A DNA stretch of 64,000 bases. Source: Pararhodobacter sp. CCB-MM2 (GTDB lineage: Bacteria > Pseudomonadota > Alphaproteobacteria > Rhodobacterales > Rhodobacteraceae). Below the pieces are notes generated by a model. The model was not told the origin of the DNA, made no database searches, and was given only the letters and a program-made list of their open reading frames with translations. Each line of letters opens with the position of its first letter. Position 1 is the first letter of the stretch. The stretch is taken from NCBI RefSeq assembly GCF_001691415.1, contig NZ_LRRR01000013.1:1-64000 (forward strand), given 5' to 3'. This document shows positions 44,408-52,541 of this stretch, piece after piece. A program made the position numbers and the translations under genes.

Positions 44408-46513
44408 TCAGGCCAGCGTGCCGCGCCCGTCGAGCGCATAGGCCCCGTCCTCGGTGACGCGGAACGGGTTCACCTCGAAATCTGTCAGCCTCTCGCCAAG
44501 GTCCGCGCCCAGCCAGGACAGTCGGGCGATGGCCTCGCAGGCGGCGTCGACCGCCAGCGGCGCCTGCCCCCGCGCACCGTCCAGAAGCGGCCAGATCCGC
44601 AGCCCCTCGAGCATGCTCCGCACCTCGGCGGGCGAGACCGGCGCGCGCCTCTGCGCCACGTCCTTCAGCAGCTCGACATGGATGCCGCCCGCGCCCAGCA
44701 CCAATTGCGGGCCGTAACCCTCCTCGCGGCTGAGGCCGACGATCAGCTCGGTCCCCGCGCCGATCATTTGCTGCACATCGATGCGCAGGGCGGCCCCGGG
44801 CGCGGCCTGCGCGATGGCGGCGGCGATCTCGGCGAAGGCACGGCGCAGGGCCGCCTCGTCCCCGATCCCGACCTTGACGAGGCCGAGGTCGCTCTTGTGC
44901 ACCACATCGGCCACGACGCCCTTCAGCACCACCGGATAGCCCGTTACCGCCGCCGCCGAAACCGCCGCCTCGACCGTCTCGCACAGGGTCGCCGCCGGCA
45001 CCGCGACGCCATAGGCGCGCAGGATGGCTTTCGCCTCGGGTTCGGTAAGGAACCCCGTCGCCGCGATCGCGGGCGCGGGCAGATCGGCGGGGCGGGCCGG
45101 CTCGCGCAGACGCATCACGCCCGCCGCCTCGGCATCCGCGCGGAAGGTGGCAAGGACGCGCAACAGGTCGTCGGTGCGCGTGACGAAGGGGATCCCCGAG
45201 GCCAGCGCCCGCTCGCGCAGTTCGGCCCCGAAGCGCGAGGTATTCAGGACCAGCACCACCGGTTTCTCGCCGCGCTGCCAGGTCGTGATCACATGCTCCA
45301 GCGTCTCGGGCATCATCGGCTGCGGGGTCATCACATAGACGAGGATGCCGACGCCGGGATCATCGTGGATCGCGTCGATGGCGCGTTGGAAGATGCCGAA
45401 TTCCAGCCCGCCGACATGGCCGCCCAGATCGAGCGGGTTGTTCTGATGCGAAGGCAGGTAATCCGCCGAGAGCCGCGCGCGGGTGGCCTCGGCATAGGCG
45501 GTGACCGGCAGCGCGCGCAGGGCCAGCTGGTCGGCAAGGATCGCGCCGCCGCCGCCCGAAGCGCAGACGATCCCCGCCCCCGCCGCCTTGGCGGCCGGGT
45601 TGCGGGCCAGCATGCCGGCGCAGAGGATCATCGCGTCGGGATCGTCGATCAGGATCACACCCGTCTCGCGGCACAGCGTCTCGAAGGCCGAGAACGAGCC
45701 CGAGAGGCTGGAGGTATGCGAGCGCGCCATGGTCGAGCCGGCCTCGGTCCGCCCGGCCTTGACCGCGAGGATGCGCTTGCCCGCGGACCGCGCGCGCAGG
45801 CAGAGGTCACGGAAGCGGGCCGGGGATTTCAGCCCCTCGACATAGAGGCAGATAACCTCGGTGCCGGCATGATCGATGAAGCCCTCAAGGAAGTCGCAAA
45901 GCTCCAGATCCGCCTGATTGCCGATGCTGACCATGCCCGACAGCCCGACGCCATGGTCATAGGCCTGCAGGAACAGCGTCCCCATCATCGCGCCGCTCTG
46001 ACTGACGAAGGCGACCCGGCCCTGCGGCATCGCCTCGGCGTAGCGCAGCGTCGGGGTCGAGGACAGAGCCATGCGGTTCGACGGCACGATGAGGCCCATG
46101 CAATTGGGCCCGATGAGCCGCATGTTATGCGCCCTGGCGAGGGCGACGATGCGCGCTTCGAGTGCGGCGCCCTCGGCGCTGAACTCGCCCAGCTGCGCGG
46201 TGATGACGACGCAGGCGCCGACCCCGGCCCTGCCGCAGGCCTCGATGGTCTGTTCCAGCGCGGAGGCGGGCACCGCGACAAGCGCCAGATCCGGCGCCTC
46301 GGGGAGGTCGGCGACCGAGGCGTAGCACGGCAGCCCGAGGATCTCGTCGCGCTTGGGGTTGATCGGGAAGACCCGCCCCTCATAGCCATGCTCCAAGAGG
46401 TGATGCAGGATCCGGCCACCGAACTTCCGGTAATCTTCGCTGGCGCCGATCAGGGCAACCGAATGCGGCTCGATGATGCGGTCGATGGAAATCGGTGCGG
46501 TGCGTTTGGTCAT
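44408..46513 (-). CDS. ADP-forming acyl-CoA synthetase (acetate-CoA ligase family)
   Basis: The 701-residue product has the same domain order as the enzyme at 62-2080: CoA-binding (SVALIGASEDYRKFGGRILHHL at the start, in parts SVALIGASEDY, RKFGGRILHHL), LIGPNCMGLI, catalytic H266 in MARSHTSSLSGS, and the C-terminal ATP-grasp part (VVLKGVVADVVHKSDLGLVK, in parts VVLKGVVADV, VHKSDLGLVK; DFEVNPFRV at the end). It activates a carboxylate with CoA and ATP. Start 46513 has GGAGGG five bases upstream. An IclR-type palindrome lies 22 bases upstream of the start, so the gene belongs to the same regulon as tctCBA. It is divergent from the FAD dehydrogenase. Confidence 0.9.
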   Translation of the reverse strand: MTKRTAPISIDRIIEPHSVALIGASEDYRKFGGRILHHLLEHGYEGRVFPINPKRDEILGLPCYASVADLPEAPDLALVAVPASALEQTIEACGRAGVGACVVITAQLGEFSAEGAALEARIVALARAHNMRLIGPNCMGLIVPSNRMALSSTPTLRYAEAMPQGRVAFVSQSGAMMGTLFLQAYDHGVGLSGMVSIGNQADLELCDFLEGFIDHAGTEVICLYVEGLKSPARFRDLCLRARSAGKRILAVKAGRTEAGSTMARSHTSSLSGSFSAFETLCRETGVILIDDPDAMILCAGMLARNPAAKAAGAGIVCASGGGGAILADQLALRALPVTAYAEATRARLSADYLPSHQNNPLDLGGHVGGLEFGIFQRAIDAIHDDPGVGILVYVMTPQPMMPETLEHVITTWQRGEKPVVLVLNTSRFGAELRERALASGIPFVTRTDDLLRVLATFRADAEAAGVMRLREPARPADLPAPAIAATGFLTEPEAKAILRAYGVAVPAATLCETVEAAVSAAAVTGYPVVLKGVVADVVHKSDLGLVKVGIGDEAALRRAFAEIAAAIAQAAPGAALRIDVQQMIGAGTELIVGLSREEGYGPQLVLGAGGIHVELLKDVAQRRAPVSPAEVRSMLEGLRIWPLLDGARGQAPLAVDAACEAIARLSWLGADLGERLTDFEVNPFRVTEDGAYALDGRGTLA

Positions 46514-46535
46514 AATCCCTCCGGGAGCCTCATTC

Positions 46536-46552
46536 GTTCCAAAATACGGAAC
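46536..46552. promoter_or_regulatory. IclR-type operator, site 2 (CoA-ligase gene)
   Basis: GTTCCAAAATACGGAAC matches GTTCC-N7-GGAAC exactly and differs from the full palindrome at one position of the outer six. It is very close to the ligase start, where bound protein would block initiation. Confidence 0.65.
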
Positions 46553-46686
46553 AAGTTGACGCGATAAGAAACATATCGCCCGCAGCAAGTGCCCCTGTCA
46601 AGCCGGGAGGCCGCATGGCCCGGGCACCGACCCGCAAACGGCGCTTGACGTCGGGCGGCGCAATCTGTTTCTTTATTTGGCATTAT

Positions 46687-46703
46687 GTTCCATATTCCAG
46701 AAC
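46687..46703. promoter_or_regulatory. IclR-type operator, site 3 (FAD dehydrogenase gene)
   Basis: GTTCCATATTCCAGAAC keeps the left arm and has one mismatch in the right five bases (AGAAC for GGAAC). It stands 33 bases upstream of the dehydrogenase start. A TTGACG lies upstream at 46645-46650, but its -10 is unclear. Confidence 0.55.
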
Positions 46704-46736
46704 ACCCCATACCAAACCCACCAGCGAGGACGGAGA

Positions 46737-48107
46737 ATGACGATGGATGACACGGCCCTGTCCGCCCTGCGGGAACTGCTGGGCGCGCGCGTCTCGGACA
46801 GTCAGGCCGAGCGTGCCCTGCATGCCGGGACCGAGGCCCATCACGCCCCGGGCCTGCCCGATGCCGTGGTCTGGCCCGAGAGCACCGACGAAGTCGCCGC
46901 CATCGTCCGCCTCTGCGCCCGCCACGGCCTGGCCATCGTGCCCTTCGGCGCGGGGTCGTCGCTCGAGGGCAATGCCAGCGCGCCGCAGGGCGGGGTCTGC
47001 CTCGACATGACGCGCATGGGCCGGGTGCTGCGCGTCAGTCCCGAGGATCTGGATTGCACTGTGCAGGCCGGGGTCACGCGTGAGGCGTTGAACCACCATC
47101 TGCGCGACAGCGGGCTGTTCTTCCCGGTCGATCCCGGCGCCAATGCGACGCTGGGCGGGATGGCGGCGACGCGGGCCTCGGGGACGACGACGGTGCGCTA
47201 TGGCTCGATGCGCGAGGCGGTACTGTCGCTCACCGTGGTGACGCCCGAGGGCGAGATCCTGCGCACCGCCGGGCGCGCCCGCAAGAGCGCCGCGGGCTAT
47301 GACCTGACGCGGTTGTTCCTCGGCTCGGAGGGGACTTTGGGCGTGATCACCGAGGTCTCTCTGCGGCTCTTCGGGCGGCCCGAACAGATCCGCTCGGCCG
47401 TCTGCCGCTTCCCCGATCCGGATGCCGCCTGCCGCACGGCGATCGAGGCGATCCAGCTGGGCCTGCCGCTGGCGCGGGTCGAATATCTGGACGCGGGCTG
47501 TATCCGCGCGGTCAACGCCTTCTCGCAGCGCGCCGAGGCCGAGACCGACACGCTGTTCCTCGAATTCCACGGCGCGCCCGCCGCGCTGGAAGAGCAGATC
47601 GCGCTGTTCGGCGAGATCGCCGAGGGCCATGGCGGCACCGGCTTTCGCTGGGCCGAACGCGAGGAGGAGCGCAACGCGCTCTGGCGCGCGCGGCACTCGG
47701 CCTATAACGCGACGGTCAACCAGCGCGCGGGCGCCAAGGGCTGGGCCACGGATGTCTGCGTGCCGGTCTCGGCCCTGCCCGACTGCATCCTGCACGCCAA
47801 GGGCCTTCTGGCCGATGTGCCGGTCCCGGCCTCGATCATGGGCCATGTCGGCGACGGCAATTTCCACGTGGTCTTCTCGGTCGACACCAATTCCGAGGCC
47901 GAAATGCAGGCGGTGAAGGCCTTCAACGACGCGCTGGTGGCAAAGGCGCTCTCTGTCGAGGGCACCTGCACCGGAGAGCATGGCGTCGGGCTTGGGAAAC
48001 GGAAATACATGGAGGCCGAGCATGGGCCGGCGCTGGCGCTGATGCGGCGGCTCAAGACGGCGCTCGACCCGGCAGGCCTGATGAACCCCGGCAAGATATT
48101 CCCCTGA
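46737..48107 (+). CDS. FAD-linked 2-hydroxyacid dehydrogenase (GlcD / D-lactate dehydrogenase family)
   Basis: The 456-residue product has a PCMH-type FAD domain (IVPFGAGSSLEGNASAPQGG, then VDPGANATLGGMAATRASGT, RYGSMREAV, LFLGSEGTLGVITE) and a C-terminal cap domain with GHVGDGNFHV and the closing CTGEHGVGLGKR and LMNPGKIFP. These enzymes oxidise a D-2-hydroxyacid to a 2-oxoacid and pass electrons to a quinone or cytochrome. The ATG at 46737 has GAGGA upstream; 46743 is an alternative. The sulfurtransferase gene begins eight bases after the stop, so the 2-oxoacid may be its substrate. Confidence 0.9.
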   Translation: MTMDDTALSALRELLGARVSDSQAERALHAGTEAHHAPGLPDAVVWPESTDEVAAIVRLCARHGLAIVPFGAGSSLEGNASAPQGGVCLDMTRMGRVLRVSPEDLDCTVQAGVTREALNHHLRDSGLFFPVDPGANATLGGMAATRASGTTTVRYGSMREAVLSLTVVTPEGEILRTAGRARKSAAGYDLTRLFLGSEGTLGVITEVSLRLFGRPEQIRSAVCRFPDPDAACRTAIEAIQLGLPLARVEYLDAGCIRAVNAFSQRAEAETDTLFLEFHGAPAALEEQIALFGEIAEGHGGTGFRWAEREEERNALWRARHSAYNATVNQRAGAKGWATDVCVPVSALPDCILHAKGLLADVPVPASIMGHVGDGNFHVVFSVDTNSEAEMQAVKAFNDALVAKALSVEGTCTGEHGVGLGKRKYMEAEHGPALALMRRLKTALDPAGLMNPGKIFP

Positions 48108-48115
48108 GAGGTGCG

Positions 48116-48949
48116 ATGGTGACCGATCCCCTGATTGACCCGAGCTGGCTGGCCGAACGGCTGGACCACGTCGTCGTGCTGGACGCGACCTATGGCCTTG
48201 GCGCCGCGCCGGAACAGGCCCGCGCCGCCGTGGTCGAGGCCCGGATCCCCGGCGCGCGGCATTTCGACATCGACGCGATCAGCGCGCCGGGCACCGAGCT
48301 GCCGCATATGCTGCCGGACGGGGACACGTTCGCGCGGGCGATGGCGGCGCTGGGGATCGACGGCACCCGGCCGGTGGTGGTCTACGACCGCAGCCTCAAC
48401 CATTTCAGCGCGCCGCGCGTCTGGTTCACTCTGACGCTGTTTGGTCTGGAGAATGTCCATGTCCTCGACGGCGGGTTGGCGCGCTGGCGGGCCGAGGGGC
48501 ATGCCGTCGCTTCGGGCCCCGTCGAGGTCACGCCCGTCGCCCCGCGCGACTGGCCCTTCGACGCCGCACGGGTCCTGACCGGCACTGCGCTGGCCGAGGC
48601 CCTTCGGCAGGGCACGGCACAGGTGGTCGATGCCCGCGCGCAGGACCGTTTCGACGGCCGCGCGCCCGAGCCCCGCGCGGGGCTGAAATCCGGCGCCATG
48701 CCGGGCGCTGTCTGCCGCCCCTTCGCCACGCTGACCGGCCCGGACGGCCGTTTCGCCACGCCCGAGACCCTGCGCGACATGTTCGCCGAGGTCGGGCCGG
48801 AGCCGGTACTCAGCTGCGGCTCGGGCGTCACCGCCTGCGTGCTGGCGCTGGGGCTGGCGCGGATCGGACGGCGGGCGCGGCTCTATGACGGGTCCTGGAC
48901 CGAATGGGGGCAAGGCAAGCTGGGCCCCATCGTCACCGCCACCCCATAG
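48116..48949 (+). CDS. sseA: 3-mercaptopyruvate sulfurtransferase
   Basis: The 277-residue product has two rhodanese domains. The N-terminal one is inactive (ARIPGARHFDIDAI). The C-terminal one carries the active loop CGSGVTAC with the catalytic C234. The C-G-S/T-G-V-T-A loop is that of mercaptopyruvate sulfurtransferases rather than thiosulfate-type rhodaneses. It takes sulfur from 3-mercaptopyruvate and leaves pyruvate. GAGAGG overlaps the preceding stop. Co-transcription with a 2-hydroxyacid dehydrogenase suggests 3-mercaptolactate or a related thiol acid as the starting compound, which is inference. Confidence 0.88.
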   Translation: MVTDPLIDPSWLAERLDHVVVLDATYGLGAAPEQARAAVVEARIPGARHFDIDAISAPGTELPHMLPDGDTFARAMAALGIDGTRPVVVYDRSLNHFSAPRVWFTLTLFGLENVHVLDGGLARWRAEGHAVASGPVEVTPVAPRDWPFDAARVLTGTALAEALRQGTAQVVDARAQDRFDGRAPEPRAGLKSGAMPGAVCRPFATLTGPDGRFATPETLRDMFAEVGPEPVLSCGSGVTACVLALGLARIGRRARLYDGSWTEWGQGKLGPIVTATP

Positions 48950-48976
48950 CGCTGCGGGTCCCGCACGTCATCCCCG

Positions 48977-49005
48977 TTGCGTTCCACATGTTGGAACTCT
49001 ATCAG
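48977..49005 (+). promoter_or_regulatory. promoter and IclR-type operator, site 4 (IclR gene)
   Basis: A possible -35 TTGCGT (48977-48982) and -10 TATCAG (49000-49005) are 17 bases apart. The perfect palindrome GTTCCACATGTTGGAAC (48981-48997) fills the space between them. A repressor bound here would block its own promoter. The IclR start is 31 bases downstream. Confidence 0.65.
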
Positions 49006-49036
49006 GAAAGGGACAGCGACCGGGACCTGAGCGCAT

Positions 49037-49681
49037 ATGGACAGCACCCTCCTGAAAGGCCTCGATATCCTCGAGCGCGCGATCTTCGCGGATGCCCCCG
49101 TGACGGTCACCGAACTCGCGCGCAACACCGGCCTGCCCAAGAGCAACATCCACCGCACGCTGACCACGCTGACCGCCTCGGGCTATCTGCAGCACGACCC
49201 CGTCGCGCGCCATTACGTGCCGTCCCTGAAGCTGGTCAGCCTCGGCCAGCGCGTCTCGGCGCATTTTCCCTATCGCGATGCGCTGATGCCCTATCTCGAC
49301 ACCCTGGCGCGTGAGAGCGGCGAGACCGCGGCCTTCATGCTGCCGACGCCCTCGGGCATGGTGGTCATGGCCGCCGCCCTGCCCGGCCGCTCGCCCGCCG
49401 CGATCCTGACCGAGAACAGCCGTTTCGACCCGGCGGACACGGCCTTCGGCACCGCGCTGACCACCCGCGACGGCGTGGCCCTGCTGGCCGAGCATCCGGA
49501 GCGCCACACGTTCGAGCTGGCGATCCGCTTCGGTGCGGGGGACGCGCCCGCGCTGGGGGCCATCGGCATCCTCGGCCCGGCCAGCCGTTTCCGCCCTGAG
49601 GACAGGCCGCGCCATCTGGCCCTGCTGGAACGCGAACGCGACCGGGCGCTGGCCGCGATCCGGGGAGACACAGCATGCTGA
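49037..49681 (+). CDS. IclR-family regulator (short)
   Basis: The 214-residue product has the N-terminal winged helix of IclR proteins (LKGLDILERAIFADAPVTVT, ELARNTGLPKSNIHRTLTTL) and a C-terminal effector domain that is about 30-40 residues shorter than usual; the region after LPGRSPAAILTENSRFDPAD is compressed. The palindrome inside its presumed promoter makes it a good candidate for the protein that binds the four GTTCCA sites. Its end overlaps the start of the second IclR gene by seven bases. Confidence 0.88.
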   Translation: MDSTLLKGLDILERAIFADAPVTVTELARNTGLPKSNIHRTLTTLTASGYLQHDPVARHYVPSLKLVSLGQRVSAHFPYRDALMPYLDTLARESGETAAFMLPTPSGMVVMAAALPGRSPAAILTENSRFDPADTAFGTALTTRDGVALLAEHPERHTFELAIRFGAGDAPALGAIGILGPASRFRPEDRPRHLALLERERDRALAAIRGDTAC

Positions 49682-50430
49682 AATCCGTCGCCAAGGCCTT
49701 TCGCATGCTGGAATCCATGTCGCGCGCCGGCGGGCCGATGCGGCTGAGCGATATCGCCCGGCAGAACGAGATGACCCGCTCGAACGCCTTCCACCTGCTG
49801 CAGACGCTGCAGGAGCTGGATTACGTCCGGCAGGTCGACGACAGCACCCTCTACGAGACGACCTACAAGATGTTCGAGATCGGCGCGCTGGCGGTCGGTC
49901 GCAACTCGCTGGTCACGGCCGCCCATCCCGAGCTTATCCGGCTGGCCGAGCAAGTGCCCGAGAATGTCATGCTGAACACGCGCGACGGGTTGATGAACCT
50001 CGTCGCCGACCGGATCGAGAGCCGCTCGGTCGTGCGCACGCTGGCGCATCTGGGCGCGCGGGCGCCGCTGCAACTGGTGTCGGGCGGCAAGGCGCAGCTG
50101 GCTTGGGCCCCCGAGGCGCTGATCGAGCGCGTCTGCACCAATCTGGTCAAGGTGACGGAACGCTCGGTCACCGATCCCGCCGTGCTGCGCGCCCAGCTGC
50201 AGCAGATCCGCGAGCAGGGCTATGTCGTGGCCGTCGGCGAGGTGAACGAGGGCGCAAAGGGCGTCTCGGTGCCGCTGCGCGACCGGCATGGCGCCGTTGT
50301 CGCCGCGGTCAGCATCTCGGGCCCGATCGACCGGCTGGGGGATGATCAGGTGCCGGCTTACGTCGGCATGTTGCACGAGACGGTGAAGCGTATTGAAGCC
50401 GCGTGGGCGGACGGCTGGCGCGGCGACTAG
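49675..50430 (+). CDS. IclR-family regulator (full length)
   Basis: The 251-residue product has a winged helix (VAKAFRMLESMSRAGGPMRL, SDIARQNEMTRSNAFHLLQTL) and a full-length GAF-like effector domain (GAKGVSVPLRDRHGAVVAAVSISGP in parts GAKGVSVPLRD, AVVAAVSISGP). It overlaps the first IclR gene, so the two are translated together. They may form heterodimers or divide control between the TctC regulon on the left and the oligopeptide importer on the right. Confidence 0.9.
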   Translation: MLKSVAKAFRMLESMSRAGGPMRLSDIARQNEMTRSNAFHLLQTLQELDYVRQVDDSTLYETTYKMFEIGALAVGRNSLVTAAHPELIRLAEQVPENVMLNTRDGLMNLVADRIESRSVVRTLAHLGARAPLQLVSGGKAQLAWAPEALIERVCTNLVKVTERSVTDPAVLRAQLQQIREQGYVVAVGEVNEGAKGVSVPLRDRHGAVVAAVSISGPIDRLGDDQVPAYVGMLHETVKRIEAAWADGWRGD

Positions 50431-50532
50431 GACGGCTCTGACGCCCGGTCACCGCCTGCTGTGGCAGCGGACGCGTGGCGTGCAACCAACGGCAGTCAGC
50501 AGCAAGGGACAAAGGCCGCGCGGCTCCTGCAC

Positions 50533-50574
50533 GCCATGACGGCAACCTCGCCGATGCGAACCCGCCGTCATGGC
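50533..50574. terminator. 11-bp inverted repeat between convergent units
   Basis: GCCATGACGGC (50533-50543) and GCCGTCATGGC (50564-50574) are exact complements around a 20-base loop. They lie in the 210-base gap between the second IclR gene and the convergent DppC-like gene. It may be a terminator or a protein-binding site. Confidence 0.5.
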
Positions 50575-50640
50575 CCAATCTAGTCGCTCCGCCCCCGAAT
50601 GTATGGTCCGGGCCTTCGCTGACACGCGAAAGAGGGGTCG

Positions 50641-51549
50641 TCAGTGCCGCTTGACCGTCGGGTCCAGCAGCACCCGGATCGACTCGCCCAAGGCGTTGAA
50701 AGCAAGGGCTGTGCAGAGGATGGCGAAGCCCGGCGCGTACATTTGCGCGGGGGCGATCTCGATATAGGAATAGGCGCGTGCCAGCATGCCGCCCCAGCTG
50801 GCTTCGGGCGCCTGCACGCCCAGTGACAGGAAGCTCAGACCCGCTTCAGCCAGAAGGGCCACGGCCAGCAGAAGCGTCACTTCGACGATAACAGGCTGGA
50901 TAGCGTTGGGAAGGATGTGCTTGCGGATCAAGTGGAACCGCGAGGCGCCAAAGCCGACCGCGGCATCGACATAGAGAGAGCCGCGCACCACCAAAGTCTG
51001 GGCCCGCATCGTCCGCGCCAGATACGGCGCGAACCCGAAGCCCACAGCCAGCATGGCGTTGGTGAGCCCGATGCCCAGCGCGCCGGTGATGGCGACGGCC
51101 AGCACGATCGGCGGGAAAGCCAGCACGGCGTCGATGACCCGGCTGACGACCTCGTCGATCCAGCCGCCGACGAAGCCGATGAACACGCCCACCGGCACGC
51201 CGATCACCACCGCGACGCCAACCGCCAGCCCGGCCGCATACAGCGCGTTGCCGGCGCCATACATCAGGCGGCTGAGGGTGTCCCGCCCCAGATCATCGGT
51301 GCCCAGCCAATGCTCGGCCGAGGGTTCGGCCAGCATGTTCATGATGTTCTGATCGGTCGGCGAATAAGGTGCCAGCAAAGGGGCCAGTACGGCCGCCAGC
51401 ACAAGGATCAGCAGATAGGTCAGCGCCAAGGCCGCGCGTAGATCGCTACGCAGCCAGCGCAGGAACGCCGCAAGACGCGAGGGCGTCACCGATGGCGACG
51501 GGGTGGTTGTCCGAGCCATGTTGCGCCCGTTTGCATTGAGATCGGTCAT
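50641..51549 (-). CDS. oligopeptide-type ABC permease (DppC-like)
   Basis: The 302-residue product has the DppC layout: a cytoplasmic N terminus, a first span (ALTYLLILVLAAVLAPLLAP), the periplasmic loop with PSAEHWLGTDDLGRDTLSRL, five further spans and the coupling loop VDAAVGFGASRFHLIRKHIL. The ATG overlaps the DppB-like stop (ATGA). It is last of five importer genes. Confidence 0.91.
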   Translation of the reverse strand: MTDLNANGRNMARTTTPSPSVTPSRLAAFLRWLRSDLRAALALTYLLILVLAAVLAPLLAPYSPTDQNIMNMLAEPSAEHWLGTDDLGRDTLSRLMYGAGNALYAAGLAVGVAVVIGVPVGVFIGFVGGWIDEVVSRVIDAVLAFPPIVLAVAITGALGIGLTNAMLAVGFGFAPYLARTMRAQTLVVRGSLYVDAAVGFGASRFHLIRKHILPNAIQPVIVEVTLLLAVALLAEAGLSFLSLGVQAPEASWGGMLARAYSYIEIAPAQMYAPGFAILCTALAFNALGESIRVLLDPTVKRH

Positions 51550-52502
51550 GTCGAGGCCGCCACGCGGGGATCAAGAATGGAGTTCAGGACATCGACCAGC
51601 AGGTTGATGCCGATGACCAGCACCACCAGAACCAGCGCCACGCCCTGCACGACAGGGAAGTCCTTGTTCAGCGCCGAGTAGCTGATGAGCGAGCCGACGC
51701 CCGGCACCGCGTAGACGGATTCCACGATCACCGCAGACGAGAACAGCAGGTTGAACTGCAACCCCGCCACGGTGAGGATGGTGGCAGCGATGTTCCGCAG
51801 GCCATGGCTCCAGAGCACCGCGTGCGGGCGCAGGCCCTTCGCCCGAAGCGTCCGGATGAACTGTGAGCCCAGCACCTCCAGCAATGCGGACCGGACCTGC
51901 CGCGTCAGCACCGCTGTCACGTTGGTCGACAGCGCGAAGGCCGGCAGGGTCGCATAGTAGATCGCCTGCAGCGGGTCCTCGAAGATCGAGACCGCCCCCG
52001 TCGCCGGTAACAGCCGCCAATCCAGAGCGAAGGTCGAGACGAGGATGATGCCGAGCCAGAAGTTCGGCACCGCAACGCCCAGCGAGGCGAAGCTGGTGAT
52101 CGCCTTGTCCAGCCGTGTGCCCTGCCTTGTCGCAGCCAGAATGCCCAAGGGGACACCCGTGACCGCGCCAAGGATCAGCGCGTAGACCACCAACAGGACG
52201 GTATGGGGAAGACGCGAGAGGATCAGCGTGCTGACCTCCTCGTTCGAGAACAGCGACCGACCGAGGTCCATGTGCAACGCGTTCCATAACCAGTTCGCAT
52301 ATTGCACGAGGAACGGTTGATCGAAGCCATAGAGCGCACGGATTTCCTCAATCCGGGCCTCCGAGGCGAACTCGCCCGCCAAGGTGACGGCGGGATCGCC
52401 CGGCATCAGGAACACCAGCGCGAACACCACGAAGGTCGCGATGATCATCACCGGTATCAGCTGCGCCAGGCGCCGGAGCACCATTCTGCCTACGCCATGC
52501 AT
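51546..52502 (-). CDS. oligopeptide-type ABC permease (DppB-like)
   Basis: The 318-residue product begins RMVLRRLAQLIPVMIIATFVVFALVF (split: RMVLRRLAQLIPVMII, ATFVVFALVF), the DppB signal-anchor span, and has the coupling loop LGSQFIRTLRAKGLRPHAVL. GGGAGGA lies five bases before the ATG. It forms the channel with the DppC-like protein and follows the binding-protein gene by 39 bases. Confidence 0.91.
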   Translation of the reverse strand: MHGVGRMVLRRLAQLIPVMIIATFVVFALVFLMPGDPAVTLAGEFASEARIEEIRALYGFDQPFLVQYANWLWNALHMDLGRSLFSNEEVSTLILSRLPHTVLLVVYALILGAVTGVPLGILAATRQGTRLDKAITSFASLGVAVPNFWLGIILVSTFALDWRLLPATGAVSIFEDPLQAIYYATLPAFALSTNVTAVLTRQVRSALLEVLGSQFIRTLRAKGLRPHAVLWSHGLRNIAATILTVAGLQFNLLFSSAVIVESVYAVPGVGSLISYSALNKDFPVVQGVALVLVVLVIGINLLVDVLNSILDPRVAAST

Positions 52503-52541
52503 GGCGTTCCTCCCCTTCTCGCCCTGATCAGGCGTCGTCCG

